Positions 17,265-24,009 of a DNA stretch of 40,562 nt are shown piece by piece. The stretch comes from an uncultured Butyricicoccus sp. (lineage in GTDB: Bacteria > Bacillota > Clostridia > Oscillospirales > Butyricicoccaceae). Numbering within the stretch: the first letter of the stretch is position 1; every line of letters starts with the position of its first letter. The stretch is from assembly GCA_900547195.1 (NCBI GenBank), contig URFQ01000013.1, forward strand, positions 1 to 40,562, given 5' to 3'. A program made the position numbers and the translations under genes. The notes beneath the pieces are model-generated. The model searched no databases. It saw only the letters and a list, made by a program, of their open reading frames with translations, and was not told the DNA's origin.

Positions 17265-19250
17265 TTGGCAAAGGAGAAACTGCCAACCAGCGCTGCGTCC
17301 GATCCCGATGTGGGGACTGCCGCAGACGTGGAAGCGATCATGAAAAAATATGACCGCGAGTCCAACACCCGTGAATTTACCGGCCTGCCACGCAAGCTGA
17401 TCCGGTATTTCTTTGTCGCTTTTTCACTGTACTGTGTGTACATGAACCTGTTTGCAACCTGGGACGAGCGCATCCGCCGCACCAGCTTTCTCGGCTGCAT
17501 CATCCTGATGGTGTTTGTCCTGTATCCGGCGCGCAAGGGAAACACCAGCCGCAAAAATTACATTCCGTGGTATGATATTGCGCTCGGCCTGACCGGCGCG
17601 GGCTGCTTCTTTTATTATACCTTCAACTGTGCGGCGATCATCCGGCGGTCGCTGCTGATTACCAACACGCAGGTCGTCATCGGCCTGGTCGGCGCGCTCA
17701 TCCTCATTGAAGCGTGCCGCCGCGTGGTCGGAATCCCGATCCTGTGTGTCGCGGGCGCGTTTATCGTCTATTCGTTCTCGCAGTATTATTATCTGCCGAT
17801 GTTCGGCCTGCGCAAGATCATTTATCAGCTGTTCTACACCACGAACGGCATCATCGGCACGCCGGTCAACGTGTGCTCGACCTACATTGTGCTGTTTATC
17901 CTGTTTGGCGCGTTTCTCGAGGCGACTGGGATTTCGCAGTTCTTCATCCAGTGCGCCAACTCGATCGCGGGCGCGTCGTCGGGCGGCCCGGCGAAGGTCG
18001 CGGTCATTTCGTCCGCGCTGTGCGGCATGGTTTCCGGTTCTTCGGTCGGCAACACGGTCACAACCGGTTCGGTCACCATCCCACTGATGAAAAAGACCGG
18101 TTATGCAGGCGAGTTTGCGGGCGCGGTGGAAGCAGCGGCTTCGACGGGCGGCCAGATCATGCCCCCGATCATGGGCGCGGCGGCTTTCCTGATGGCCGAA
18201 ATGTGCGGCGTCAAATATCAGGATATCGCGGTGAAGGCAATTCTGCCGGCGCTGCTGTATTTCACCGGTATTTTCCTGATGGTGCATTTTGAGGCCAGGA
18301 AGCTCGGGCTCAACGGCCTGCCCCGCGAGGAATTGCCCAAGCTGCGCCATCTGATGGCACGCGCCTATCTGCTGCTGCCGCTGATTATGCTGGTTGTCAT
18401 CATCATTCAGGGCGCGACGATGTCCAAAGCCGCTGTGCTGGCGACCCTGTGTGCAATCGCGGTGAGCATAGTCAATACGGTCATTGCGCGCATGATGAAG
18501 GTGCCGGTGGAAGATGAGATGAGCGTCGTCAAGTTCTTTGACGCATTGGAAAACGGCGCGCGCAACACGCTGTCGGTTGCGGTCGCCTGCGGCATCGCGG
18601 GCGTCATCGCAGGCGTCGTCACGATGACCGGCCTGGGCGCGATTCTGGTGCAGGGCATCACAGCGCTGGCAAACGGCCACCTGATCATCGCCCTGTTCCT
18701 GACCATGATCACCTGCATCATTCTGGGCATGGGCGTGCCGACCACAGCGAACTACATTATTATGGCAACCACCTGCGCGCCCATCCTCGTCAACGGTATG
18801 GGCATGAACCTGATTGCGGCGAATATGTTTGTGTTCTATTTCGGCATTGTCGCGGACATCACGCCGCCGGTTGCGCTGGCGGCTTACGCGGGCTCGGCCA
18901 TTGCCAAATCGAACCCCATGAAGACCGGCGTCAACGCTTCGCGCCTTGCAATTGCGGCGTTTATTGTACCGTATATTTTCGCATTTAACAACGCGATGCT
19001 GTTTATCGACACCACACCGCTACAGGTGCTTCAGATCATTGTGACCTCCATGGTCGGGATGCTCGGCCTCGCGATCGGTCTGGAAGGCTTTATGATGGCG
19101 CGCATGAATATGCTTGAGCGTCTCGCGGCTATTGCAGCCGGCCTGATGCTGATTTATCCAGGCCTGCTCACCGATGCGGTCGGCCTTGGCGTCATTGCAG
19201 TCATTTTCCTGCTTCAGCTGCGTGCAAAGCGCGCGCTGGAGGACGCATAA
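17265..19250 (+). CDS. TRAP transporter permease, fused 4TM/12TM subunits
   Basis: A 661-residue permease that joins the small (4 TM) and large (12 TM) TRAP subunits, as is normal for TAXI systems. The N-terminal 45 residues are cytosolic; small-subunit helices span about 45-170. The large subunit has GTPVNVCSTYIVLFILFGAF, SGGPAKVAVISSALCGMVSG, SVGNTVTTGSVTIPLMKKTG, GGQIMPPIMGAAAFLMAE and the second-repeat motif GMGVPTTANYIIMAT. It drives sodium-dependent uptake of the ligand delivered by the binding protein. The start is TTG 17265 with GGGAGG eight bases upstream. It is the last gene of element 1, followed by a terminator and then the right att core. Confidence 0.94.
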   Translation: MAKEKLPTSAASDPDVGTAADVEAIMKKYDRESNTREFTGLPRKLIRYFFVAFSLYCVYMNLFATWDERIRRTSFLGCIILMVFVLYPARKGNTSRKNYIPWYDIALGLTGAGCFFYYTFNCAAIIRRSLLITNTQVVIGLVGALILIEACRRVVGIPILCVAGAFIVYSFSQYYYLPMFGLRKIIYQLFYTTNGIIGTPVNVCSTYIVLFILFGAFLEATGISQFFIQCANSIAGASSGGPAKVAVISSALCGMVSGSSVGNTVTTGSVTIPLMKKTGYAGEFAGAVEAAASTGGQIMPPIMGAAAFLMAEMCGVKYQDIAVKAILPALLYFTGIFLMVHFEARKLGLNGLPREELPKLRHLMARAYLLLPLIMLVVIIIQGATMSKAAVLATLCAIAVSIVNTVIARMMKVPVEDEMSVVKFFDALENGARNTLSVAVACGIAGVIAGVVTMTGLGAILVQGITALANGHLIIALFLTMITCIILGMGVPTTANYIIMATTCAPILVNGMGMNLIAANMFVFYFGIVADITPPVALAAYAGSAIAKSNPMKTGVNASRLAIAAFIVPYIFAFNNAMLFIDTTPLQVLQIIVTSMVGMLGLAIGLEGFMMARMNMLERLAAIAAGLMLIYPGLLTDAVGLGVIAVIFLLQLRAKRALEDA

Positions 19251-19256
19251 GTAAAC

Positions 19257-19291
19257 AAAGAAAGCCTCCGGCGCAGCCGGAGGCTTTCTTT
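19257..19291. terminator. Terminator of the TRAP genes
   Basis: A perfect 16-bp stem (19257-19272 with 19276-19291), 3-base loop and T-run, seven bases after the permease stop. It probably also protects against read-through between the cargo and spoVFA. Confidence 0.92.
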
Positions 19292-19332
19292 TTCGCCCGC
19301 GAAAATGCAGGCCGGACACGCCGCTTTTGGCC

Positions 19333-19347
19333 ATCCGCCCCGCCGGG
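19333..19347. other. Right attachment-site core of element 1
   Basis: The plus strand reads ATCCGCCCCGCCGGG, 13/15 identical to the left core. Here element sequence is on the left and spoVFA sequence (Lys-Pro-Gly-Gly codons, minus strand) is on the right. The codon phase is the same as at the left core. Confidence 0.7.
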
Positions 19348-19698
19348 TTTGGAGGCCAGGTCAAGTATCAGGCAGCGCTCGGGCAGTTCGGCGAGTTCGG
19401 CGGCGCCGAGCACCCGGGCCGGTACGGTGTTGATGACCAGATCAAAACCGGTGAGATGCCCAGCCAGAAAACGGGTGTGGAGCGAGCTGTGCCCGGCGGC
19501 TTCAATGCGTGCAAAGTCGCGTGGTGAACGTGCGGAAACGGTCACATGCGCACCGAGCGCAGCCAGTTTGGCGGCAAGCAGGCTGCCAATCCGGCCGTTG
19601 CCGAGAACAAGCGTGTGCGCGCCTTGCAGCGTGATCGGCAGTTCTTCCATGGCAAGCTGGAGCGCACCTTCGGCGGTGGGTATCGCGTTAGCGATATA
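19333..19698 (-). pseudogene. spoVFA: Middle piece of spoVFA (dpaA), about 120 codons
   Basis: The minus strand codes for ANAIPTAEGALQLAMEELPI, then the NAD(P)-binding GAHTLVLGNGRIGSLLAAKL Rossmann motif, VTVSARSPRDFARIEAAGHS, DLVINTVPARVL and LILDLASKPGG. This is the centre of dipicolinate synthase subunit A, which uses NAD(P) to make dipicolinate with SpoVFB. Homology stops on the 3' side exactly at the element 1 att core. On the 5' side it stops at about 19698, a few codons before an in-frame TAG (19714-19716). The 5' side is not a frameshift: no frame upstream resembles the N-terminal third of SpoVFA. The missing first roughly 125 codons are not found elsewhere in the window. Confidence 0.88.
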
Positions 19699-19867
19699 GG
19701 TGCGCTTGTTTTTCTAAGAGAACCTGCTGAAAGAGCGGAAGGAACGGGTACTTGGGGCGTATTGTGCACAGTTCATTTTCCGGACAGCCGCTGTGTATAA
19801 AAAATGCAGCGGCAGCCGGCATATTGATCAGATCAGGCAGCATATGCTGGCTCAAGGAGGAATCGGG

Positions 19868-20011
19868 ATGAATGAGATGCAAAGGCGTGCCATTGAGTAT
19901 CAGATGAAGTGTGGGATTTTAAAAGCATTGCGCCGGGCGGGACGCGTGAGCGAGCGGCAGTTTCATGCGGCGATGGAGACCATGCAGGCCCAAAGGGGGG
20001 CGGCGGTATGA
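19868..20011 (+). CDS. 47-residue SHOCT-like small protein coupled to recombinase 2
   Basis: ATG 19868 has an excellent AAGGAGG site seven bases upstream. The product is helical, with a GILKALRRAGRVSERQFHAA core that resembles SHOCT-type small proteins often found just before serine recombinases in clostridial elements. Its TGA overlaps the recombinase ATG (ATGA), so the two are translationally coupled. It may act as a recombination directionality factor or regulator; the function is not shown. Confidence 0.7.
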   Translation: MNEMQRRAIEYQMKCGILKALRRAGRVSERQFHAAMETMQAQRGAAV

Positions 20012-21615
20012 CCCGGGTCGCGGCGTACTGCCGCGTCTCGACCGATCAGGAGGATCAGCTCGGTTCCCTCGCGCATCAGCGACAGTATTTTGAAGAGTAC
20101 ATCGGCCGCCAGTGGGACTGGCGGCTGGTGGAGGTGTTCGCAGATGAAGGCATATCCGGGACATCGGCGGTCAACCGTCCCGCCTTCCAGCGGATGATGG
20201 AGGCCGCCTATGCGGGAGAAATTGATCTGATCCTGACCAAAGAGGTTTCGCGCTTTGCGCGGAATACCGTGGATACGCTCGCCCACACCCGGGAACTTCG
20301 CCGGCGGGGGGTGGGCGTTTTATTTATCAATGACCATATCGATACCCGGCAGAACGACGGGGAATTCCGCCTGACCATCATGGCGAGCGTTGCGCAGGAG
20401 GAAAGCCGTAAGACGTCGGAGCGGGTCAAGTGGGGACAGAAGCGCTCTATGGAGAACGGCGTGGTATTCGGCAGCAATTCCCTGTATGGTTATGACCTGC
20501 AAAATGGGAAACTGACCGTCAAGCCGGAGGAGGCCGCAGTCATCCGGCGCGTCTATCATAAGTTCCTCGATGAAGGGAAGGGAACCCATGTCATTGCGCG
20601 CGAGCTGTACGAGGAGGGCATCCGGCCGCCAAAGTCCAAGGGGAAGCCGTGGTCGTCCGTCATGATCCTGCGCCTCCTCCGGAATGAAAAATACTGCGGC
20701 GACCTGCTGCAAAGGAAATACCATACCCCCAATTATCTGGATCACAAAAAAGTGCCGAACCCACACGAGGAGGACAAGGTCTATCTCCGGGACCATCATG
20801 AAGCCATCATCCCGCGGGAGACGTTCGAGCGGGTACAACAGGAACTGACGCGGCGCTCCCCTTCGGGCGATCAGAGGGCGCGGCATTCGGCGCGGTACTG
20901 GTGCTCGGGCAAAATCGTGTGCGGCTGTTGCGGAGCGCGGTTTGTGCCGCGCAAGCGTATCCGGGCAGGCGGCATGCCATACTTCTGCTGGACCTGCCAT
21001 GCCAAGGGGCACTTTGGCAACCGCAAAATCGACGGGCAGGGGAACGCGGTGGGCTGTGATATGCGGAGCATAAACAACCGGACCATACACGTCTGCATGG
21101 CTTACGTGGCAGACCTTCTGCGGATAGATGCGTCCCGGTTTGCAGACGAGGTAATCGAATTGCTGGCGCAGCCGCTGCCGTCTGGCGACAGCGGGGAGCA
21201 CGCACGGCTGCGCACACAGCAGCAGCGCCTAATACAGAAGAAAGACGCTGTGCTGGACGCTTATTTTGAACAGACGATATCCAAAGCGGATATGGAGCGG
21301 ATGAACCGGCGCTATGAGGAAGAATTAAGCCGGATATGCGGCCGGATTCACGATTTGGAGCAGCAGGAAAAATGCAACGAACCGGATCGGGGCAATCTGG
21401 AGGAGCTGCGGACCTACATACGGCAATCCGCACTCCGGTCAGAAGAGGTATGGGGCGAACTGCTGGAGCGGATTACGGTATACGGGGATTGTGTGACGAT
21501 CCAGCTGCGCGCACTTCCAATGCTGTTCCGGCTGCGATATACGACCAGCGGAAAAGGGGAAAACTATCAGACCGCCATCACCGGCTGTACAATGGAACCG
21601 CCCTTCCTAGAATAA
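20008..21615 (+). CDS. Large serine recombinase (element 2)
   Basis: A 535-residue large serine recombinase, from ATG 20008. The catalytic domain has RVAAYCRVSTDQEDQ (Ser11), the DEGISGTSAVNRPAFQRMM segment, LTKEVSRFARNTVDTL and a long helix. The recombinase domain contains NSLYGYDLQNGKLTVKPEEA and LLRNEKYCGDLLQRKYHTPN. The zinc ribbon is CGCCG with a later CWTC, and a coiled coil follows (about 400-470). It belongs to a different subgroup from recombinase 1, judging by low similarity outside the catalytic motifs, so the two elements arrived independently. It is read outward from the broken spoVFA end. A GC-rich hairpin lies at its stop codon. Confidence 0.95.
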   Translation: MTRVAAYCRVSTDQEDQLGSLAHQRQYFEEYIGRQWDWRLVEVFADEGISGTSAVNRPAFQRMMEAAYAGEIDLILTKEVSRFARNTVDTLAHTRELRRRGVGVLFINDHIDTRQNDGEFRLTIMASVAQEESRKTSERVKWGQKRSMENGVVFGSNSLYGYDLQNGKLTVKPEEAAVIRRVYHKFLDEGKGTHVIARELYEEGIRPPKSKGKPWSSVMILRLLRNEKYCGDLLQRKYHTPNYLDHKKVPNPHEEDKVYLRDHHEAIIPRETFERVQQELTRRSPSGDQRARHSARYWCSGKIVCGCCGARFVPRKRIRAGGMPYFCWTCHAKGHFGNRKIDGQGNAVGCDMRSINNRTIHVCMAYVADLLRIDASRFADEVIELLAQPLPSGDSGEHARLRTQQQRLIQKKDAVLDAYFEQTISKADMERMNRRYEEELSRICGRIHDLEQQEKCNEPDRGNLEELRTYIRQSALRSEEVWGELLERITVYGDCVTIQLRALPMLFRLRYTTSGKGENYQTAITGCTMEPPFLE

Positions 21616-21629
21616 CCGGGGAAGGGCGG
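21598..21629 (+). terminator. Hairpin at the end of recombinase 2
   Basis: A 10-bp perfect stem (21598-21607 with 21620-21629) spans the stop codon. There is no T-run, so termination is uncertain. Confidence 0.4.
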
Positions 21630-21676
21630 CGGACGCGGGGATTCGGTTTTCATACAGCCCCCAAAATCCCATAGCA

Positions 21677-22819
21677 TTACGATCTTTTCCGCCGCACCGA
21701 CAGTATAAGCGCAGCGAGGGTACTGATCAGGCCCGCGTACAGCAGGACACGGAAGCCGCCGCCGTCAAGTGCGCGGAGCAGCCAGGTGGGCGGGAGGACG
21801 GCGGAAACCGGCGCGGCAGGGGGGAAAACCCTTCCGGCGTCGAAGAAAATTGGGCAAAGTACCAGACAGGCCGCCGGAATAAAGGGCAGCAGCGCGGGCA
21901 GCCAATAGGAGGTCCCGGGAAGCTGCCCGAGCGCAAGCGCCAGCCCGGTCAGCATCCAGAGATACAGCAGGACAGCCGCGGCATGAAACGGAACCGCACT
22001 GCCGAAAAAATGAATCCCAAGCGCAAAAGAAGCAAAGGCGCATCCGGCGGCGGCCAGCATTTGCGCCGCGGCCAGCCCAAAAAGCAGCCGGAACCGGCCG
22101 GTCAGGGCAGCGGTGCGGACAAACCAGCCTTCCGATGTGCAGGCGCTGAGATCGGCGGCAAGAAGCAGCGCATATAGAAACAGCGCAACCGCACACAGGC
22201 CGCGGCAGAAGGAGGCGGCGGTTGCCGCGCCGAGATTGGGGCGCTCCTGCGCTGTCCCGTCGATGGTCTGAACGGCCAGCCCCATCTTCGTAGAAACCCC
22301 ATCCGCAACCACTTGTTTCAGTTCGTCCAGCGCAGCGCCCGCAGCAAGGCCGGTTTGCCCGGCATAGCCGGAGGCCAGATCAGGGGCGCGCAGATGAAAC
22401 AAAGCCGCCGAAAAGACATCCGCCAGCAGCGGGGACAGGGTGCTGGAACGGGCGCGCACCAGGGTGGCCAAACGGCCGGGGTTTTCTTTGGAATAGGATG
22501 TTTCAAAATCCCTGGACAGCACGAAGCCGCATTCCCAGCGTCCGGCTGAGACATGATCGTAGATTTCCTGCTCCGAGGCCGCATGAAAGACAACATACTG
22601 GGGATCCGACTGCTGCAATATATCGAGTAGTTCCAGTGCGCCGGGCGTATGGGCAGGCAGGCACACGCCCGCTTCCAAGGGCTGCTCCAGATCGTCCGAT
22701 GGAAGCAGCAGCCCGGCCAGCAGCACGAGGCAGGGCAGCAATACAAGGCCGAGCAGCCGGCCCGGCCGGCGGATTAAACGCATCAGCCCCAGGGAAAAAC
22801 AACCGAAAAATGAACTCAT
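21677..22819 (-). CDS. ABC-2 type transporter permease (second of pair)
   Basis: A 380-residue membrane protein. One helix near residues 15-40 is followed by a large extracytoplasmic domain of about 180 residues, then five or six helices in the C-terminal half. This is the shape of ABC-2 exporters of the YhgE/NatB/drug-efflux type. The start ATG 22819 has GGAGG upstream, and it overlaps the end of the preceding permease by four bases. It is the last gene of an operon with a second similar permease, a zinc-ribbon membrane protein and an ABC ATPase. The pair probably forms a heterodimeric exporter. The substrate is unknown. Confidence 0.8.
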   Translation of the reverse strand: MSSFFGCFSLGLMRLIRRPGRLLGLVLLPCLVLLAGLLLPSDDLEQPLEAGVCLPAHTPGALELLDILQQSDPQYVVFHAASEQEIYDHVSAGRWECGFVLSRDFETSYSKENPGRLATLVRARSSTLSPLLADVFSAALFHLRAPDLASGYAGQTGLAAGAALDELKQVVADGVSTKMGLAVQTIDGTAQERPNLGAATAASFCRGLCAVALFLYALLLAADLSACTSEGWFVRTAALTGRFRLLFGLAAAQMLAAAGCAFASFALGIHFFGSAVPFHAAAVLLYLWMLTGLALALGQLPGTSYWLPALLPFIPAACLVLCPIFFDAGRVFPPAAPVSAVLPPTWLLRALDGGGFRVLLYAGLISTLAALILSVRRKRS

Positions 22820-24009
22820 ACGGCCTCCTTTTTTTGCCGCCGCGCGGATAATGCAAGCGAGATACCCCAAAGGGCAACCCCGGCCACGGCAAGCGCGGGC
22901 GCAGCATAAGCGGGCGCGTCGTATCCGCATGCCGGGGAGAAAGCGAGCGCGAGCAGACGGAGCGGGCTGAGCGGCATCAGCGCCTGCACGGGCGCGGGCA
23001 GCAGGGCGGGCGGCAAAAGCCCGCCGCCGGTAAACAGGGAAACCGTTGCAATGAGGAACAGCGCCAGCGCGGAGGTACTTGCATGCCCGCAGGCGGTGGC
23101 ACAGACGCCGCCAAGCCCGGCAATGAATACAGCGCCGGCCAGCAGGCCGGGAAGAGGCAGGCCAAAACCCGCAAGCGCTGCAAGCGATGCTGCGAGAAGA
23201 AGACCGCACAGCACGGCGCAGACGGACAGCGCCGCAAGCCGCAGCGGAAAAAGCGGCCGTCCAGCGCTTTCCAGCCGCCGCAGGAAGCCGCGCCGGGGCC
23301 TCTCGTCAAAGAGGGGGAAGAAGATGCCGCCCGCAAGCAGACCCAGATATGCGAGCGCGGACAGGGCGTAGTGGTCGCCGGGGGCAAGCGAGCCGGTGGG
23401 AGACACCGTCCGGGTGCGGTAGAGGCCGCCGCGGTTCAGCGCCTGCTGGATATACCGCAGATTGATGCCCTGTGAAACCTCCTTCCGGGATTCCGCGGGC
23501 GGAAATCCGGCGGCGCTTCGCGCGTCATAGGCGGACAGCACGGCCTGTACCCCGGCCTGCGCGTCCATCAGCACGCCGATGGCGTTTTCTCCCGCCCAGC
23601 GGGCGAGATATCCTTCAAGCGGACGGCGTTCATCCAGCAACAGGGTCGGCGTAATATTTTCCCCGGAATAAATGCTGGACAGGAAATCCTCCGGCAGGAG
23701 CAGCACGGCGGAGATTTTGCCATCAGTAAGCGCTGCGCGGGCGGCGCCTTCCTCCATCGCTTCGAAGGTGCAGTAAGAGCGGACGTCGGCCATCTGTGCG
23801 GCGAGTGAAGCCGCATCTTCCGCCCCGCTTCCTGCAAAGGCGATGCGCAGCCGTTCCAGCCCACGCCCGTTTTCCGAAAATGCATCGGCAAGGCTGGCGG
23901 CAGTGGCCTGCCCGAGGAGGGCGACGAGCAGGCAGACGATCCCAAGCAGCACAAGCCGGCGACGGATTAAACAAAATGACAGCCTCAGACCGGTCAGATA
24001 TTCGCGCAT
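22816..24009 (-). CDS. ABC-2 type transporter permease (first of pair)
   Basis: A 397-residue membrane protein with the same plan as its neighbour: a helix at about 15-40, an extracytoplasmic domain (about 45-215), then six helices. The domain includes ISAVLLLPEDFLSSIYSGEN, a pattern found in ABC-2 permeases of the YhgE/Pip type. The two permeases are only distantly alike in sequence. The start at 24009 overlaps the preceding stop by one base (TGATG), and its own stop overlaps the next start (ATGA), so the whole operon is tightly coupled. Confidence 0.8.
   Translation of the reverse strand: MREYLTGLRLSFCLIRRRLVLLGIVCLLVALLGQATAASLADAFSENGRGLERLRIAFAGSGAEDAASLAAQMADVRSYCTFEAMEEGAARAALTDGKISAVLLLPEDFLSSIYSGENITPTLLLDERRPLEGYLARWAGENAIGVLMDAQAGVQAVLSAYDARSAAGFPPAESRKEVSQGINLRYIQQALNRGGLYRTRTVSPTGSLAPGDHYALSALAYLGLLAGGIFFPLFDERPRRGFLRRLESAGRPLFPLRLAALSVCAVLCGLLLAASLAALAGFGLPLPGLLAGAVFIAGLGGVCATACGHASTSALALFLIATVSLFTGGGLLPPALLPAPVQALMPLSPLRLLALAFSPACGYDAPAYAAPALAVAGVALWGISLALSARRQKKEAV

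Larger units (their letters stand above)
14283..19347. mobile_element. Skin-like serine recombinase element inserted in spoVFA (5.05 kb)
   Basis: The element contains, left to right, a 35-residue ORF, a large serine recombinase, a promoter, a TAXI-type solute-binding lipoprotein, a fused TRAP permease and a terminator. It separates two parts of spoVFA that join exactly in frame (K-P-G-G/A-V-D-F) if the 15-bp flanks recombine. Distance between equivalent core positions is 5050 bp. This is the architecture of elements such as skin in sigK, which a serine recombinase removes in the mother cell during sporulation. It lacks phage structural genes or transfer genes, so it is either a minimal domesticated element or a small non-conjugative one. 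Actual excision is inferred. Confidence 0.82.
19699..21676. mobile_element. Second serine recombinase element (left end; right end not found)
   Basis: spoVFA homology stops at about 19698 and is followed by a 47-residue ORF and a second large serine recombinase in the same orientation as in element 1. The right boundary should be marked by the N-terminal spoVFA piece, which I cannot find up to 40562. Either the element extends past the window (more than 20 kb, then carrying the ABC and SLH genes) or the right side has been rearranged. The end given here is only the end of the recombinase module. Confidence 0.6.

Noticed and set aside
19690..19882. Frameshift in spoVFA instead of an insertion at its 5' break
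   Set aside because: All three minus-strand frames upstream of 19714 were read, and none resembles the N-terminal part of dipicolinate synthase A.
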